DNA of 64,000 nt from Pedobacter cryoconitis (GCA_019352875.1 JAAAFW010000006.1:1738703-1802702), one strand, 5' to 3'; positions 54,896 through 63,365 are shown, counted from the first letter of the stretch. Made by a program: numbers and translations. The notes: generated from the sequence alone by a model not told the origin.

Positions 54896-56119
54896 TTACT
54901 TGGCTAAAGGGATATAATCCATAGGTACCATGTCTCCGATTTTCTCGTATGCCCAAAAACCTTCGTATAGCAACGCTCTGGAATCTCTCATTCCTCCGTT
55001 AGCATAAAATCCAACAGGTCCTTTCAGCATACGGATTACGGAAATCTGGTAGTTAGGTATAGTTAATGGTCTGAGTATATAATGCCCCGATGATGAATAC
55101 GCATTGCTTTCCTGCTCCGGTGTAAATAGAACATACAGTTCATCTGTATAGTTGATAAATTTCAGATCCGGGCCAGCGGTTTTAACTAAAGTGTCGGTCT
55201 GAACACCCCTCATATCGAGCGTGACATTTTCTGCCGGCATCTGTTGCACCTGCTGCCAGTAGGAGAGGGAATCGGCTAGCGCCGAGCCTGCTTTTAAGGG
55301 GCCATGTATTCTTTTTACTAACCTTTCTTTTGCAGCCTGAATTACACTGTCCGCAGGTCTGTCCGGATTTTTTGTTTTTACCCGCTTATATAGAATAAAA
55401 CCTTCCTGCTGAATCTGATTTTTATACAGAGACTGGAAAAAATGCTGCGGAGAACCTGCATAGGCAATTTCACGAGCTTGTAACCACTTCTTCCTTTTCG
55501 AGCCCGATCCTTTTAAATCTTCAAATACCGGCAGCCCGGAAAAATATATGATCCTGGTATTGAAATCATATTCGAAAAGATTCAGCATGTATTTTAGTCT
55601 GTAACCCAATGCTTTGTTCTCGACAATCAGAAAATCATTGGTACTTACCCGTAGAATTCCTTCCTTTCTGTCGTCCTCAATAAAAAGAATCTGAGGGTTT
55701 AACAATTTGCATTGAGCTGAATTCGGTGTTCTCCCAATAAAAAATTCGAGAAATAGTTTCAGATTTTTGGCCCTGTTTGGATCTGCTTTGATGGTAACTT
55801 CCTGCAATTGAATCGTATTTTCCGATAGAATGGCGGTAAAAGATGCAGACTGGTCAGTGATTAGTATGCTCTTACTATAAGGAAGAAACCCCATCATTTG
55901 AATCACAACCTCATAAGATCCGGGCTTGAGTGCTGGTAACGTAAATTTACCATCGTTGTTAGTTACTGTCGCTGTTGTGTAGCCACTTAAATAAATTCCG
56001 GCTCCTGGTAATGTCTCGCCTTTTTTATCTTTCACCTGGCCGCTGATAGAAAATAATCCCTGGGCAGATAATGACAGAGACGAACAGAAGAAGATAAAGC
56101 AGATGAAAATTCTAACCAT
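54896..56119 (-). CDS. Carboxypeptidase-regulatory-domain protein
   Basis: This 407-aa exported protein has a signal peptide (ending LSLSAQ), then one CarboxypepD_reg-like domain (about 24-110; SISGQVKDKKGETLPGAGIYLSGYTTATVTNNDGKFTLPALKPGSYEVVIQMMGF). About 290 residues of Bacteroidota-specific sequence follow, without a barrel or catalytic motif. It is probably periplasmic or on the outer-membrane surface. It follows recN by 35 nt. The function is unknown. Confidence 0.8.
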   Translation of the reverse strand: MVRIFICFIFFCSSLSLSAQGLFSISGQVKDKKGETLPGAGIYLSGYTTATVTNNDGKFTLPALKPGSYEVVIQMMGFLPYSKSILITDQSASFTAILSENTIQLQEVTIKADPNRAKNLKLFLEFFIGRTPNSAQCKLLNPQILFIEDDRKEGILRVSTNDFLIVENKALGYRLKYMLNLFEYDFNTRIIYFSGLPVFEDLKGSGSKRKKWLQAREIAYAGSPQHFFQSLYKNQIQQEGFILYKRVKTKNPDRPADSVIQAAKERLVKRIHGPLKAGSALADSLSYWQQVQQMPAENVTLDMRGVQTDTLVKTAGPDLKFINYTDELYVLFTPEQESNAYSSSGHYILRPLTIPNYQISVIRMLKGPVGFYANGGMRDSRALLYEGFWAYEKIGDMVPMDYIPLAK

Positions 56120-56154
56120 TATATAATATCAACTTGTATGTGTATCCGGCAAGA

Positions 56155-57822
56155 TCAGGTAGTTTTATTGAGGTGTAAAAGATCTGCAGCATTTTTTAAT
56201 GCAGACTCACCCGGGTTATGACCGCTCAGCATTTCTGCAATTGCATTGACCCGTTCTTTATTATTTAGCCTGCGTATGCCTGTAGTTGTCCTTTCTGACT
56301 CTTCTTTTTTGTAGACGAAATAGTGCGCGTCACCTTTAGCCGCAATTTGCGGAAGGTGGGTAATACAGATAACCTGCATATTTTGTTCCAGTTCACCAAT
56401 GACATCTCCAACTCTTAATGCCGTTTCTCCTGATATACCCGTGTCAATCTCATCAAAAATCAGCGTCGGCAAGGCGGTATGTTTGGAAATGATAGATTTA
56501 ATTGCGAGCATTAGTCTGGATAATTCGCCACCTGAGGCAACTTTCCCGACCGGCGCCGGCGCCTGGCCTGCATTTGCTGTGAACAACAGAGAAATCACAT
56601 CTTTACCATCTTTATTCAGGTTTTCGACAACCTTCTGTTCAATTTTTATCTTGGCATTGGGCATCCCCACGCGGGTTAATATTTCTGCAACCTGGTTTTC
56701 TGCATGGCCAATAGCTTTTTTTCTATTTTTAGATAAGTCTGCCGCGATCTTCTCCAGCTCTGTTTTGAGCTCATCAATTTCGTGAAGCAGTCTTTCAATT
56801 TCTTCGTCACTGTTTAATATAGAATTCAGGCTGTCACTATATGCTTCCTGAATTTCTAGTAATTCTCCTACTGTAGATACTCTGTGTTTCTGCTGAAGTG
56901 TATAGATCGTATCAAGCCTGGTATTAATCTCCTCAATTTTCATCGGGCTGAACTGAATGCCTTCTTCCAGACCTATGCATTCGGAGGCTATATCTTTAAT
57001 CTCAATCAGTGTCGACCTTAATCTTTCATTAAGAGAAGTATAAGCCGGATTGAATTTTTCAATACCCTGAATCTGACTGATGACTTCTTTAAGAATAGGT
57101 AGTACGGCTGTTTCTTCGCCATCCAGTAACATCTGGCTATTTAACAAGCCTCTTTTAATGCTTTCTGCATGGTTAAGAGCTTCCAGTTCAATCTCCAGCT
57201 CTGCCTGCTCGCCGGTACGAAGCTGCGCCTGTTCCAGTTCATTAAAAAGAAATTGTTCGTAATCCTGTCTGCTTCGCGCTTCATCAGCTGCAGTCTGCAG
57301 ATTAATGAGCTGTTGCAGTTTTTGCTTATAAAGTCTGAATTTTCCGCGGTAAGACGAGAGTAGTGGGAGATGATCTGCAAGTGTATCCACGACCGATAGC
57401 TGAAAGCCGGGATCGCTAACCTCCGAGGTTGCATGCTGAGAGTGGATGTCGATTAATTTCTCACCGATCTGCTTCATAACTGCCAGTGTAACCGGTGTAT
57501 CGTTAATGAATGCTCTTGATTTTCCGTCTATGGAGATCTCTCTTCTCAGGATACTATCCTGCAGAAAATCTACATCCAGATCTTCAAAATAGGACTGAAG
57601 AAATGTTCCTGATAAGTGGAATTGCCCTTCTATAACACATTTCTTTGCCTGATTGAAAAAATATTTGGTTTCTGCACGTTGTCCCAGTATCAGTGACAAT
57701 GCGCCCAGCATAATTGATTTACCAGCGCCGGTTTCTCCGGTAATGATATTTAAACCTTTATCCAGTTCCAGATCAACGCTATCAATCAGTGCGTAATTAC
57801 GTATAGAAAGTTTTTGCAGCAT
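56155..57822 (-). CDS. recN: DNA repair protein RecN
   Basis: This 555-aa SMC-like ATPase has Walker A GETGAGKS (29-36), a central coiled coil (about 150-370) and a C-terminal SGGELSRLMLAIKSI signature with Walker B LIFDEIDTGISGETA. RecN holds broken DNA ends during double-strand break repair. Length and motifs are normal. In related genomes recN often follows coaBC and a DUF4835 gene; here the BlaI/M56 pair lies between coaBC and recN. Confidence 0.97.
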   Translation of the reverse strand: MLQKLSIRNYALIDSVDLELDKGLNIITGETGAGKSIMLGALSLILGQRAETKYFFNQAKKCVIEGQFHLSGTFLQSYFEDLDVDFLQDSILRREISIDGKSRAFINDTPVTLAVMKQIGEKLIDIHSQHATSEVSDPGFQLSVVDTLADHLPLLSSYRGKFRLYKQKLQQLINLQTAADEARSRQDYEQFLFNELEQAQLRTGEQAELEIELEALNHAESIKRGLLNSQMLLDGEETAVLPILKEVISQIQGIEKFNPAYTSLNERLRSTLIEIKDIASECIGLEEGIQFSPMKIEEINTRLDTIYTLQQKHRVSTVGELLEIQEAYSDSLNSILNSDEEIERLLHEIDELKTELEKIAADLSKNRKKAIGHAENQVAEILTRVGMPNAKIKIEQKVVENLNKDGKDVISLLFTANAGQAPAPVGKVASGGELSRLMLAIKSIISKHTALPTLIFDEIDTGISGETALRVGDVIGELEQNMQVICITHLPQIAAKGDAHYFVYKKEESERTTTGIRRLNNKERVNAIAEMLSGHNPGESALKNAADLLHLNKTT

Positions 57823-57876
57823 ATGTGATTGCTAAATTAACAAAACTTAAGCAATGGAAGTTTATTTTGTTTTTAC

Positions 57877-57910
57877 AAAAAAAGCAGGCAACCCTGAGGC
57901 GCCTGCTTTA
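57877..57910 (-). terminator. Terminator of the blaI-M56 operon
   Basis: On the minus strand AAAGCAGGC pairs with GCCTGCTTT across an 11-nt loop and runs into TTTTTT. It lies about 45 nt after the M56 stop and isolates recN. Confidence 0.9.
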
Positions 57911-57953
57911 ATACACTTCAAATACCGCTGGGATTTTGAGCTGGTTATTTTGG

Positions 57954-59666
57954 TCAGAATTCCATCTTAACCCTTTGTTGTTCCAGTGCTTTTCTCAATT
58001 CCATAGCTTGCTTCTGAGCTTCTTTTGCGATACGGGCAGTTTCTTTCGAATTCATAGCACTTTTCTCCAGATCCTTGCGGAATTTTTCCCATTTTGCTTT
58101 TTGTTCTGGTGAGTTAAAAGCGGCTTCTACATCTTTTCCGTATTGCTCCCATTTAGCTTTTTGCTCAGGCGAGTTATAAGCAGCTTCCACTTCTTTTCCA
58201 TATTGTTCCCACCTGACTTTTTGTTCCGGAGAATTCATTTTGTTTTTCAGTTCCTCTCCACTTTGCTTAATCCTCAAACGCAAACGGTCTGTTTCAGCCT
58301 GGCTCCGGCTTTTTTCAGATTGCATTCTTAAGACCTCATTGACTAACCTGTCAGAAAGACTGGCAATATCATTTAAAACCAAAGAATCTGGCGGCAGGGG
58401 AGGAAGCGGAGGTAAAGGCACTACCGGTGACACTCTCGGGACTGGAGGTATTGGTGGCATTTCCGGCATGGGAGGCATTGGTGGTACGGGTGGAATATTG
58501 ATGTTTAACTCTCCCAAGGGAGGAATCGTGTCCCCAGTTTTGTTCAAAATATAAACCTTTTTACCGTTTGAATAAATAAGCGTATCGGCTAAAGGTTTAG
58601 AAATTCTCTTTTTGGGCTGATTAGCTTTTTTTACCGCTGTCGGTGGATTTTGCTGGCGTTGTTCACTGTTCGCCGGGTTTACCCAGGCTAAAGAAATCAG
58701 GGTGGCAAAGGTCACTGCAATGGACAGCAGCTTCTGTCTGGAGTTTATGCTTTCCGTTTTCATATTTGTTATTCTTTTAATACGTTGATACAGATGTTGT
58801 TCCTGACCGGTAGCGGCCAAGGCCAACACAGGTTTTTGTGTGTTGGTTAATAACTCTAGTTGTAAAAGAGCTTGTGCATAAGTAAGCGGTGCATTAGTTA
58901 GCTCAATAACTTTGTCGTCACAAGCATTTTCCCGCTCTATGTCCATCATCTTTCCGATCATCCATGCAAATGGGTTAAAGAATAGTATGGTTTCAGTGAG
59001 CGTCCTCAACAGGTTAAATAAATAGTCGTTTCGCCTGATGTGAGATAATTCATGGATCATAAGTGCTTCCAGTTGTTTCATGTCCAGCTGTGTTGCAAGC
59101 ATTGCCGGAAAAAGAATGACAGGTTTTATAAATCCGATGACCAGCGGTACCTGAATTTTGTCAGATAAATAATAACGGATTTTTCTACCGATTCCAAGCT
59201 CTGCGCGGAGATTCTCGAGTTTAATCATCCAGTCTTCCGGAACCGTCCGATGAACCGCATTTTTTAAGTTTTGTATTTTCCGGTAGCCATTCCAGAAGAT
59301 GACGCTCTGGATAACCAGACCAGCACTATACAGGAGTACCAGCCAGGGGAAAAGCATCTCAATATATCCTACAGCAGTTAAAGGCACTGCTGGCGGAACT
59401 AAACCAGGCAATTGTTTCCATTGGGTTTGTACAGACACATCACTGGAAGCGGCAGGCCATTGGAAAAGTTCTATGAAAGTAAATAGAAAGCTTCCCAGCA
59501 TTAACAATCCAGCGAAAGTGGCCATTGCGTATCTACTGTTTGCTTTGAGTTTAAAGACAGGTTGGATAACTAAATAGAGCACCCCGTAAATTATTGCTCC
59601 CTGCCATAATGAATGGAGGATAGCCCATCCGGTAGACCGGATAAATTGATCAAATATTGCTTCCAT
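57954..59666 (-). CDS. M56 family (BlaR1-like) membrane metallopeptidase with novel C-terminal region
   Basis: This 570-aa protein has four membrane segments in the first 310 residues and the zinc motif HELSH (205-209), with ENACDD (about 244) as the likely third ligand area. After the last helix (LLSIAVTFATLISLAWV) there is no penicillin-binding sensor. Instead there is a proline-rich tract (390-426, repeats like PPMPPMPEMPP), a charged helix, and three 20-21-residue repeats starting NSPEQK (478-538). It is encoded 11 nt after the BlaI-type repressor gene, so it should cleave or inactivate that repressor on a signal. Confidence 0.92.
   Translation of the reverse strand: MEAIFDQFIRSTGWAILHSLWQGAIIYGVLYLVIQPVFKLKANSRYAMATFAGLLMLGSFLFTFIELFQWPAASSDVSVQTQWKQLPGLVPPAVPLTAVGYIEMLFPWLVLLYSAGLVIQSVIFWNGYRKIQNLKNAVHRTVPEDWMIKLENLRAELGIGRKIRYYLSDKIQVPLVIGFIKPVILFPAMLATQLDMKQLEALMIHELSHIRRNDYLFNLLRTLTETILFFNPFAWMIGKMMDIERENACDDKVIELTNAPLTYAQALLQLELLTNTQKPVLALAATGQEQHLYQRIKRITNMKTESINSRQKLLSIAVTFATLISLAWVNPANSEQRQQNPPTAVKKANQPKKRISKPLADTLIYSNGKKVYILNKTGDTIPPLGELNINIPPVPPMPPMPEMPPIPPVPRVSPVVPLPPLPPLPPDSLVLNDIASLSDRLVNEVLRMQSEKSRSQAETDRLRLRIKQSGEELKNKMNSPEQKVRWEQYGKEVEAAYNSPEQKAKWEQYGKDVEAAFNSPEQKAKWEKFRKDLEKSAMNSKETARIAKEAQKQAMELRKALEQQRVKMEF
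58053..58235 (-). repeat. Tandem 60-bp repeats in the M56 gene
   Basis: These nucleotides encode three consecutive units (20, 20 and 21 aa): NSPEQKVRWEQYGKEVEAAY, then NSPEQKAKWEQYGKDVEAAF, then a more diverged NSPEQKAKWEKF... copy. The spacing is 60 bp per unit. Confidence 0.93.
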
Positions 59667-59677
59667 AACGTTTGGTG

Positions 59678-60064
59678 TTATTGTTGTTTTTCTAATTTGT
59701 CCAGATATTCTTTGATAGCTTCTATTTCGTCCTTACTTGAGCGGTGGTTTCCCAGTGCCTGCATAACAAGCCGTGCTGCAGATCCGTTAAAAGCGTTGTC
59801 TATAAGTTTAGTTACAAGTTGCTCTTGCGTCTTTTGTTGATTAACGACAGCGATGTAGATATGGGTTTTTGCACTGGTATCCCTTTTAACAAGGCTTTTT
59901 TCATGCATAATCTGCATTAGCTTAAGTGTAGTGGTATAACCGGCTTCTTTTTCAAGCGTCAGAATTTCGTGTACTTCTCTCACCGTACAATTACCTTTAT
60001 CCCAAAGAATCTGTAAGATTTCCAATTCGCTTTCGGTTGGTTTATATTGTTGATCTGTAGCCAT
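59678..60064 (-). CDS. BlaI/MecI/CopY family transcriptional repressor
   Basis: This 128-aa protein has a winged helix domain (about 8-75; PTESELEILQILWDKGNCTVREVHEILTLEKEAGYTTTLKLMQIMHEKSLVKRD) and a C-terminal dimerisation helix region. BlaI-type repressors sit on dyads in their own promoter and are cleaved when the partner peptidase is activated. The 18-bp arm double dyad directly upstream (60071-60115) is the likely operator, and the M56 gene follows after 11 nt. Confidence 0.95.
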   Translation of the reverse strand: MATDQQYKPTESELEILQILWDKGNCTVREVHEILTLEKEAGYTTTLKLMQIMHEKSLVKRDTSAKTHIYIAVVNQQKTQEQLVTKLIDNAFNGSAARLVMQALGNHRSSKDEIEAIKEYLDKLEKQQ

Positions 60065-60070
60065 AATTAA

Positions 60071-60115
60071 TATACGAATATTTTCGTAGTACTAATGTAC
60101 GAAAATATTCGTATA
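60071..60115. promoter_or_regulatory. Double-dyad operator of the blaI-M56 operon
   Basis: There are two copies of a TACGAA-N4-TTCGTA dyad (60073-60088 and 60098-60113), centred 25 bp apart. The second copy is the exact reverse complement of the first, so with one flanking TA/TA step the whole 45 bp forms one large palindrome with 18-bp arms and a 9-nt centre. It ends 6 nt before the blaI ATG on the minus strand. Confidence 0.85.
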
Positions 60116-60229
60116 ACCAAATTAATTTTGAAATTTTATTTGAACGGCTCATTTACAGACGCCCGGAATTTTTCAGATCGTGATTATAAAATTGAAAGCT
60201 TGGCTGCTTTAAAGTAGAGGGGGTAGGGG

Positions 60230-61432
60230 TTATTGAGGTTTAAAGAGGCTAAGAATTACTGCACAAATATCTTTAGCAACTTCGGTTTTCGACTTGGTAT
60301 TGAATACCTGCTTTTCGAAAGCACGGTTGAAGATGCTGATTTTATTAGTGTCTTTCTGAAAGCCGGCACCGGGATCATTCAGGGAATTTAAAACAATCAG
60401 GTCAAGGTTTTTCTTAACGAGCTTCCCTTTGGCATGTTCTTCCTCATTCTGGGTTTCCAAAGCGAACCCGACCAGAATTTGTCCCGCCTGTTTACGCTTA
60501 CCCAGAGTTGCCAGGATATCAATTGTTTTTTTGAGCTCTATTTTGAGATCATCATCCGCTTTCTTGATCTTTTGCGTAGCTACTTGTACAGGCGTATAAT
60601 CTGCTACTGCCGCACTCATTACAGTTATCTTACTAGCTTCAAAATTATCCTGGCAAGCTGCCAGCATTTCTGCTGCGGTTGTAACGTCTATACGGGCCAC
60701 TTTCTGTACAGTTTGCATCGCACTGGGTCCGCTAATAAGTGTTACTTCAGCTCCCAGACTGGCAAATTCATCTGCGATAGCAAAACCCATTTTCCCGGAC
60801 GAATGATTGCCGATGAATCTTACCGGATCGATAGGCTCGTAGGTAGGGCCTGCGGTGACCATTACCTTAATCCCGGATAAGGGCAGGCTCAAAAGGATTC
60901 TTTCCTTTAGAAAACTAATAATTTCTTCCGGTTCTGCCATTCTGCCAGCGCCAAAAAGGCCACTGGCGAGTTCTCCGCTGTTCGGTGCGATCAGTATGTT
61001 TCCAAATGACTGTAATTTCGAGATATTTGCTGTCGTGCTTTCATGTTTCCACATATCCAGATCCATTGCAGGAGCAAAGTATACAGGACATTTAGCAGAA
61101 AGGTAAACAGCAGTAAGCAGATTGTCGCAAAGGCCACCGGCCATTTTTGCCAGTGTGTTGGCACTTGCCGGAGCAATAATCATGTAGTCAGCCCAAAGGC
61201 CCAGTTCTACATGGTTGCTCCACACACCGGTTTCTTCTTCGAAATATTTGGTGTAGACAGGATTTTTTGAAAGGGTGGCCAGAGTTAAGGGCGTTATAAA
61301 ATTCGCCGCATCAGCTGTGAGAATAACCTTGACGTTTGCACCAGATTTAATCAGTAACCTGACTAATGTTGCAGCTTTATATGCAGCAATACTGCCGCAA
61401 ACGCCAAGGATAATATTTTTATTATTTAGCAT
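60230..61432 (-). CDS. coaBC: Bifunctional phosphopantothenoylcysteine decarboxylase/phosphopantothenate-cysteine ligase
   Basis: This 400-aa enzyme carries out two steps of coenzyme A synthesis. The N-terminal FMN decarboxylase (CoaC, about 1-185) has VCGSIAAYKAATLVR, SNHVELGLWAD, APASANTLAKMAGG and the clamp GELASGLFGAGRMAEPEEI. The C-terminal synthetase (CoaB) has VTAGPTYEPIDPVRFIGNHSSGKMG and AAVADYTP. It lies after bamD and rpoZ on the same strand, a conserved Bacteroidota order. Confidence 0.97.
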   Translation of the reverse strand: MLNNKNIILGVCGSIAAYKAATLVRLLIKSGANVKVILTADAANFITPLTLATLSKNPVYTKYFEEETGVWSNHVELGLWADYMIIAPASANTLAKMAGGLCDNLLTAVYLSAKCPVYFAPAMDLDMWKHESTTANISKLQSFGNILIAPNSGELASGLFGAGRMAEPEEIISFLKERILLSLPLSGIKVMVTAGPTYEPIDPVRFIGNHSSGKMGFAIADEFASLGAEVTLISGPSAMQTVQKVARIDVTTAAEMLAACQDNFEASKITVMSAAVADYTPVQVATQKIKKADDDLKIELKKTIDILATLGKRKQAGQILVGFALETQNEEEHAKGKLVKKNLDLIVLNSLNDPGAGFQKDTNKISIFNRAFEKQVFNTKSKTEVAKDICAVILSLFKPQ

Positions 61433-61480
61433 GGTCTATTAATGCAATTTGGGATGCAGCTTAATGCCTATGCAAAATGC

Positions 61481-61807
61481 TTATTGAGAATCTTTAGCTG
61501 GATTTCTGTGGTAAACTTTATCGTTCAGAAATTCGTCAATGGCAATCAGACTTGGCTTAGGCATACGCTCATAATGCTTGCTGATTTCAATTTGTTCCCT
61601 GTTCTCGAAAATCTCTTCCAAATTGTCATTTGAAGAAGCAAACTCGGCTAATTTACCGTGTAATTCTTCTTTCATGTTGTTTGAAATCTGATTAGCCCTT
61701 TTTGAAATAATCACTAAAGACTCATAAATATTAGCAGTCTTCTGATCTAAATCATTCACATTTCTGGTTACCGTAGTATTTGGTATAGCGGGTTTATTCG
61801 TATTCAT
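61481..61807 (-). CDS. rpoZ: DNA-directed RNA polymerase omega subunit (Bacteroidota type)
   Basis: This 108-aa protein has the omega/Rpb6-like core (NIYESLVIISKRANQISNNMKEELHGKLAEF). The long N- and C-terminal extensions are usual for this phylum. It promotes RNA polymerase assembly. Its start codon overlaps the bamD stop by one base, and coaBC follows after 48 nt. Confidence 0.9.
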   Translation of the reverse strand: MNTNKPAIPNTTVTRNVNDLDQKTANIYESLVIISKRANQISNNMKEELHGKLAEFASSNDNLEEIFENREQIEISKHYERMPKPSLIAIDEFLNDKVYHRNPAKDSQ

Positions 61808-62739
61808 TATGGATTGGGGGTTTTATTCTTAATATTAGCAGATGTATCTTTACTATTGTCTTTTTCAACCATTGCTTTGTATTTAGCAATCTGATTGGCT
61901 TCCAGTGTCATTAGCTCTTTCGCATTAGCGATGCCGTTTTCACATTCAGTCTTTAATGTTTTTGCCTCTTCAAGGTACTTACTTTCCGGATGATTTTCAA
62001 TAAATTCATTCGCATATCCTATAGCTTCTGTATAACGGTCTTCCTGACGATAAGGGAAGCTGTTTTTAGCATAAGCATATTGTGATTTAATAATCAGTAA
62101 GTCCATCTCCTCAGCATATTTGATATCCGGGAAATCAATCTCTGCATTTTTTAATGAAATAACAGACGATTTGTAGTTACTGATATCATATCCGCCCAGG
62201 TCATAATATAACCTTGCATTGGTATAGGCTTTAAGTTCCAGTTTAGCACGAAGGTCTGTAATATACTGACTTGCCTGAGCTACGCGCTCACTTTTTGGAT
62301 ACAAGTTAATGAAAAGCTGTAAGGCGTCAATCGCTTTATAGGTGTTCTCCTGATCTAATGTGTATTCTGGTGAATCAAGGTAGTAGCAATATGCGCCCAT
62401 GTAACGGCATTCTTCAGCGTTTTTACTTGTTGGATAGGTATCTGCAAAATATTTAAACTGGTACCGGGCTGTAGTATAATCTTTTAAACGAAAAAGTGTG
62501 TAAGCGTAATAATAGTTCAGATCTTCAGCTTCTGTTCTTCCTCTATATTTCTGAGAAAGATCTTCAAACAGGATCAATGCTTTTGAATAATCTTTCTTAT
62601 TGTAAAGTTTTATAGCCTCCTGGTATTTTTTAGCTACATCATTGCTTAGCCTGATTTTCTCAAAACGGCTTTTGCAACCTGCAATACTTAAGGCAATTAC
62701 AGTGAAAGATAGTATAAAAACGTGTTTAATTTTAAACAT
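61807..62739 (-). CDS. bamD: Outer membrane protein assembly factor BamD
   Basis: This 310-aa lipoprotein has the lipobox LSIAGC (Cys22) and TPR-like helices (AIKLYNKKDYSKALILFEDLSQKY, YAYTLFRLKDYTTARYQFKYFADTYPTSKNAEECRYMGAYCYY) that match BamD. It works with BamA (encoded at the other end of the window) in barrel insertion from the inner face of the outer membrane. A TATCTTTG box ends 4 nt before its ATG. Confidence 0.93.
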   Translation of the reverse strand: MFKIKHVFILSFTVIALSIAGCKSRFEKIRLSNDVAKKYQEAIKLYNKKDYSKALILFEDLSQKYRGRTEAEDLNYYYAYTLFRLKDYTTARYQFKYFADTYPTSKNAEECRYMGAYCYYLDSPEYTLDQENTYKAIDALQLFINLYPKSERVAQASQYITDLRAKLELKAYTNARLYYDLGGYDISNYKSSVISLKNAEIDFPDIKYAEEMDLLIIKSQYAYAKNSFPYRQEDRYTEAIGYANEFIENHPESKYLEEAKTLKTECENGIANAKELMTLEANQIAKYKAMVEKDNSKDTSANIKNKTPNP

Positions 62740-62743
62740 TGTG

Positions 62744-62751
62744 CAAAGATA
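62744..62751 (-). promoter_or_regulatory. -7 promoter box of bamD (TATCTTTG)
   Basis: On the minus strand TATCTTTG matches TAnnTTTG and ends 4 nt before the bamD ATG (62739), the same spacing as for engB and the DEAD-box gene. Confidence 0.62.
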
Positions 62752-62934
62752 AGTTAATATTACGATAACGTCAATTAAAAATAATTGTCCGCTAAGCTAA
62801 TTAAAGGCTTTTATTCGGGCAAGTGCTTAACATATTTTAACAAATACCATTTGTTCGAGCTGCAGATCTGCAATTTATAGCCTGATCTGTATTTGATCGT
62901 GGGGCCTGGTGCAGAGCTTCCGATATCAATCAAA

Positions 62935-63052
62935 ATCAGGACTATTTGAACTACACACATTGAAATCATGAATACCAGCTACAGACTAAAATAAATTCAG
63001 TATATTAAATCGAGGGAATCTAATTTATACAAGTGCATTCAGTATAAGACAC
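62935..63052 (+). repeat. Direct repeat, copy A
   Basis: It runs from ATCAGGACTATTTG to TTCAGTATAAGACAC. It aligns over its whole length with 63081-63199 with a few gaps and roughly three quarters identical bases by eye; GAATACCAG, AATTCAG and TTCAGTATAAGACAC are fully shared. Confidence 0.8.
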
Positions 63053-63080
63053 TATTTAGAGCCGCGCAAAATCAAGCGAA

Positions 63081-63199
63081 ACCAGGAATATTTAAACTAC
63101 TCACAAGCAAAATTAGGAATACCAGTTACAGAATAAAGTAAATTCAGGAATATTAAATTGAGTTAGCCTAATCTATCAAGTACGTTCAGTATAAGACAC
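63081..63199 (+). repeat. Direct repeat, copy B
   Basis: The second copy of the 62935-63052 unit, offset by about 146 bp, starts at ACCAGGAATATTTA and ends at TTCAGTATAAGACAC. A short echo (AGTATAAGACAGTATAA) follows it. Confidence 0.8.
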
Positions 63200-63263
63200 A
63201 GAGTATAAGACAGTATAATATAAAGGCTCTGTCGTTCTGGATTTAATTTGTTGTTCTTCGGGG

Positions 63264-63365
63264 TTGCGATACCCTTGATATACCGTTGCGATACTCTTGC
63301 GATACCCATTTGGTAAAGGAGGGGTATCGCAAGAGTATCGCAAGGGTATCGCAATGGTATATCAA
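63264..63365. repeat. Hairpin built from eight 11-bp units (TTGCGATACYC)
   Basis: The left arm (63264-63307) is four 11-bp units: TTGCGATACCC, TTGATATACCG, TTGCGATACTC, TTGCGATACCC. The right arm (63322-63365), read on the minus strand, is TTGATATACCA, TTGCGATACCC, TTGCGATACTC, TTGCGATACCC. The inner two units of each arm form a perfect 22-bp stem around a 14-nt loop; the outer two units are in swapped order. Confidence 0.92.

Noticed and set aside
58240..58554. A 104-aa plus-strand frame with many GGxGG residues opposite the M56 gene
   Set aside because: The glycine-rich peptide is the antisense reading of the proline codons in the M56 proline tract.
62935..63365. A CRISPR array
   Set aside because: The repeats are either two long degenerate copies or 11-bp units without spacers; there is no repeat-spacer pattern and no cas gene in the window.
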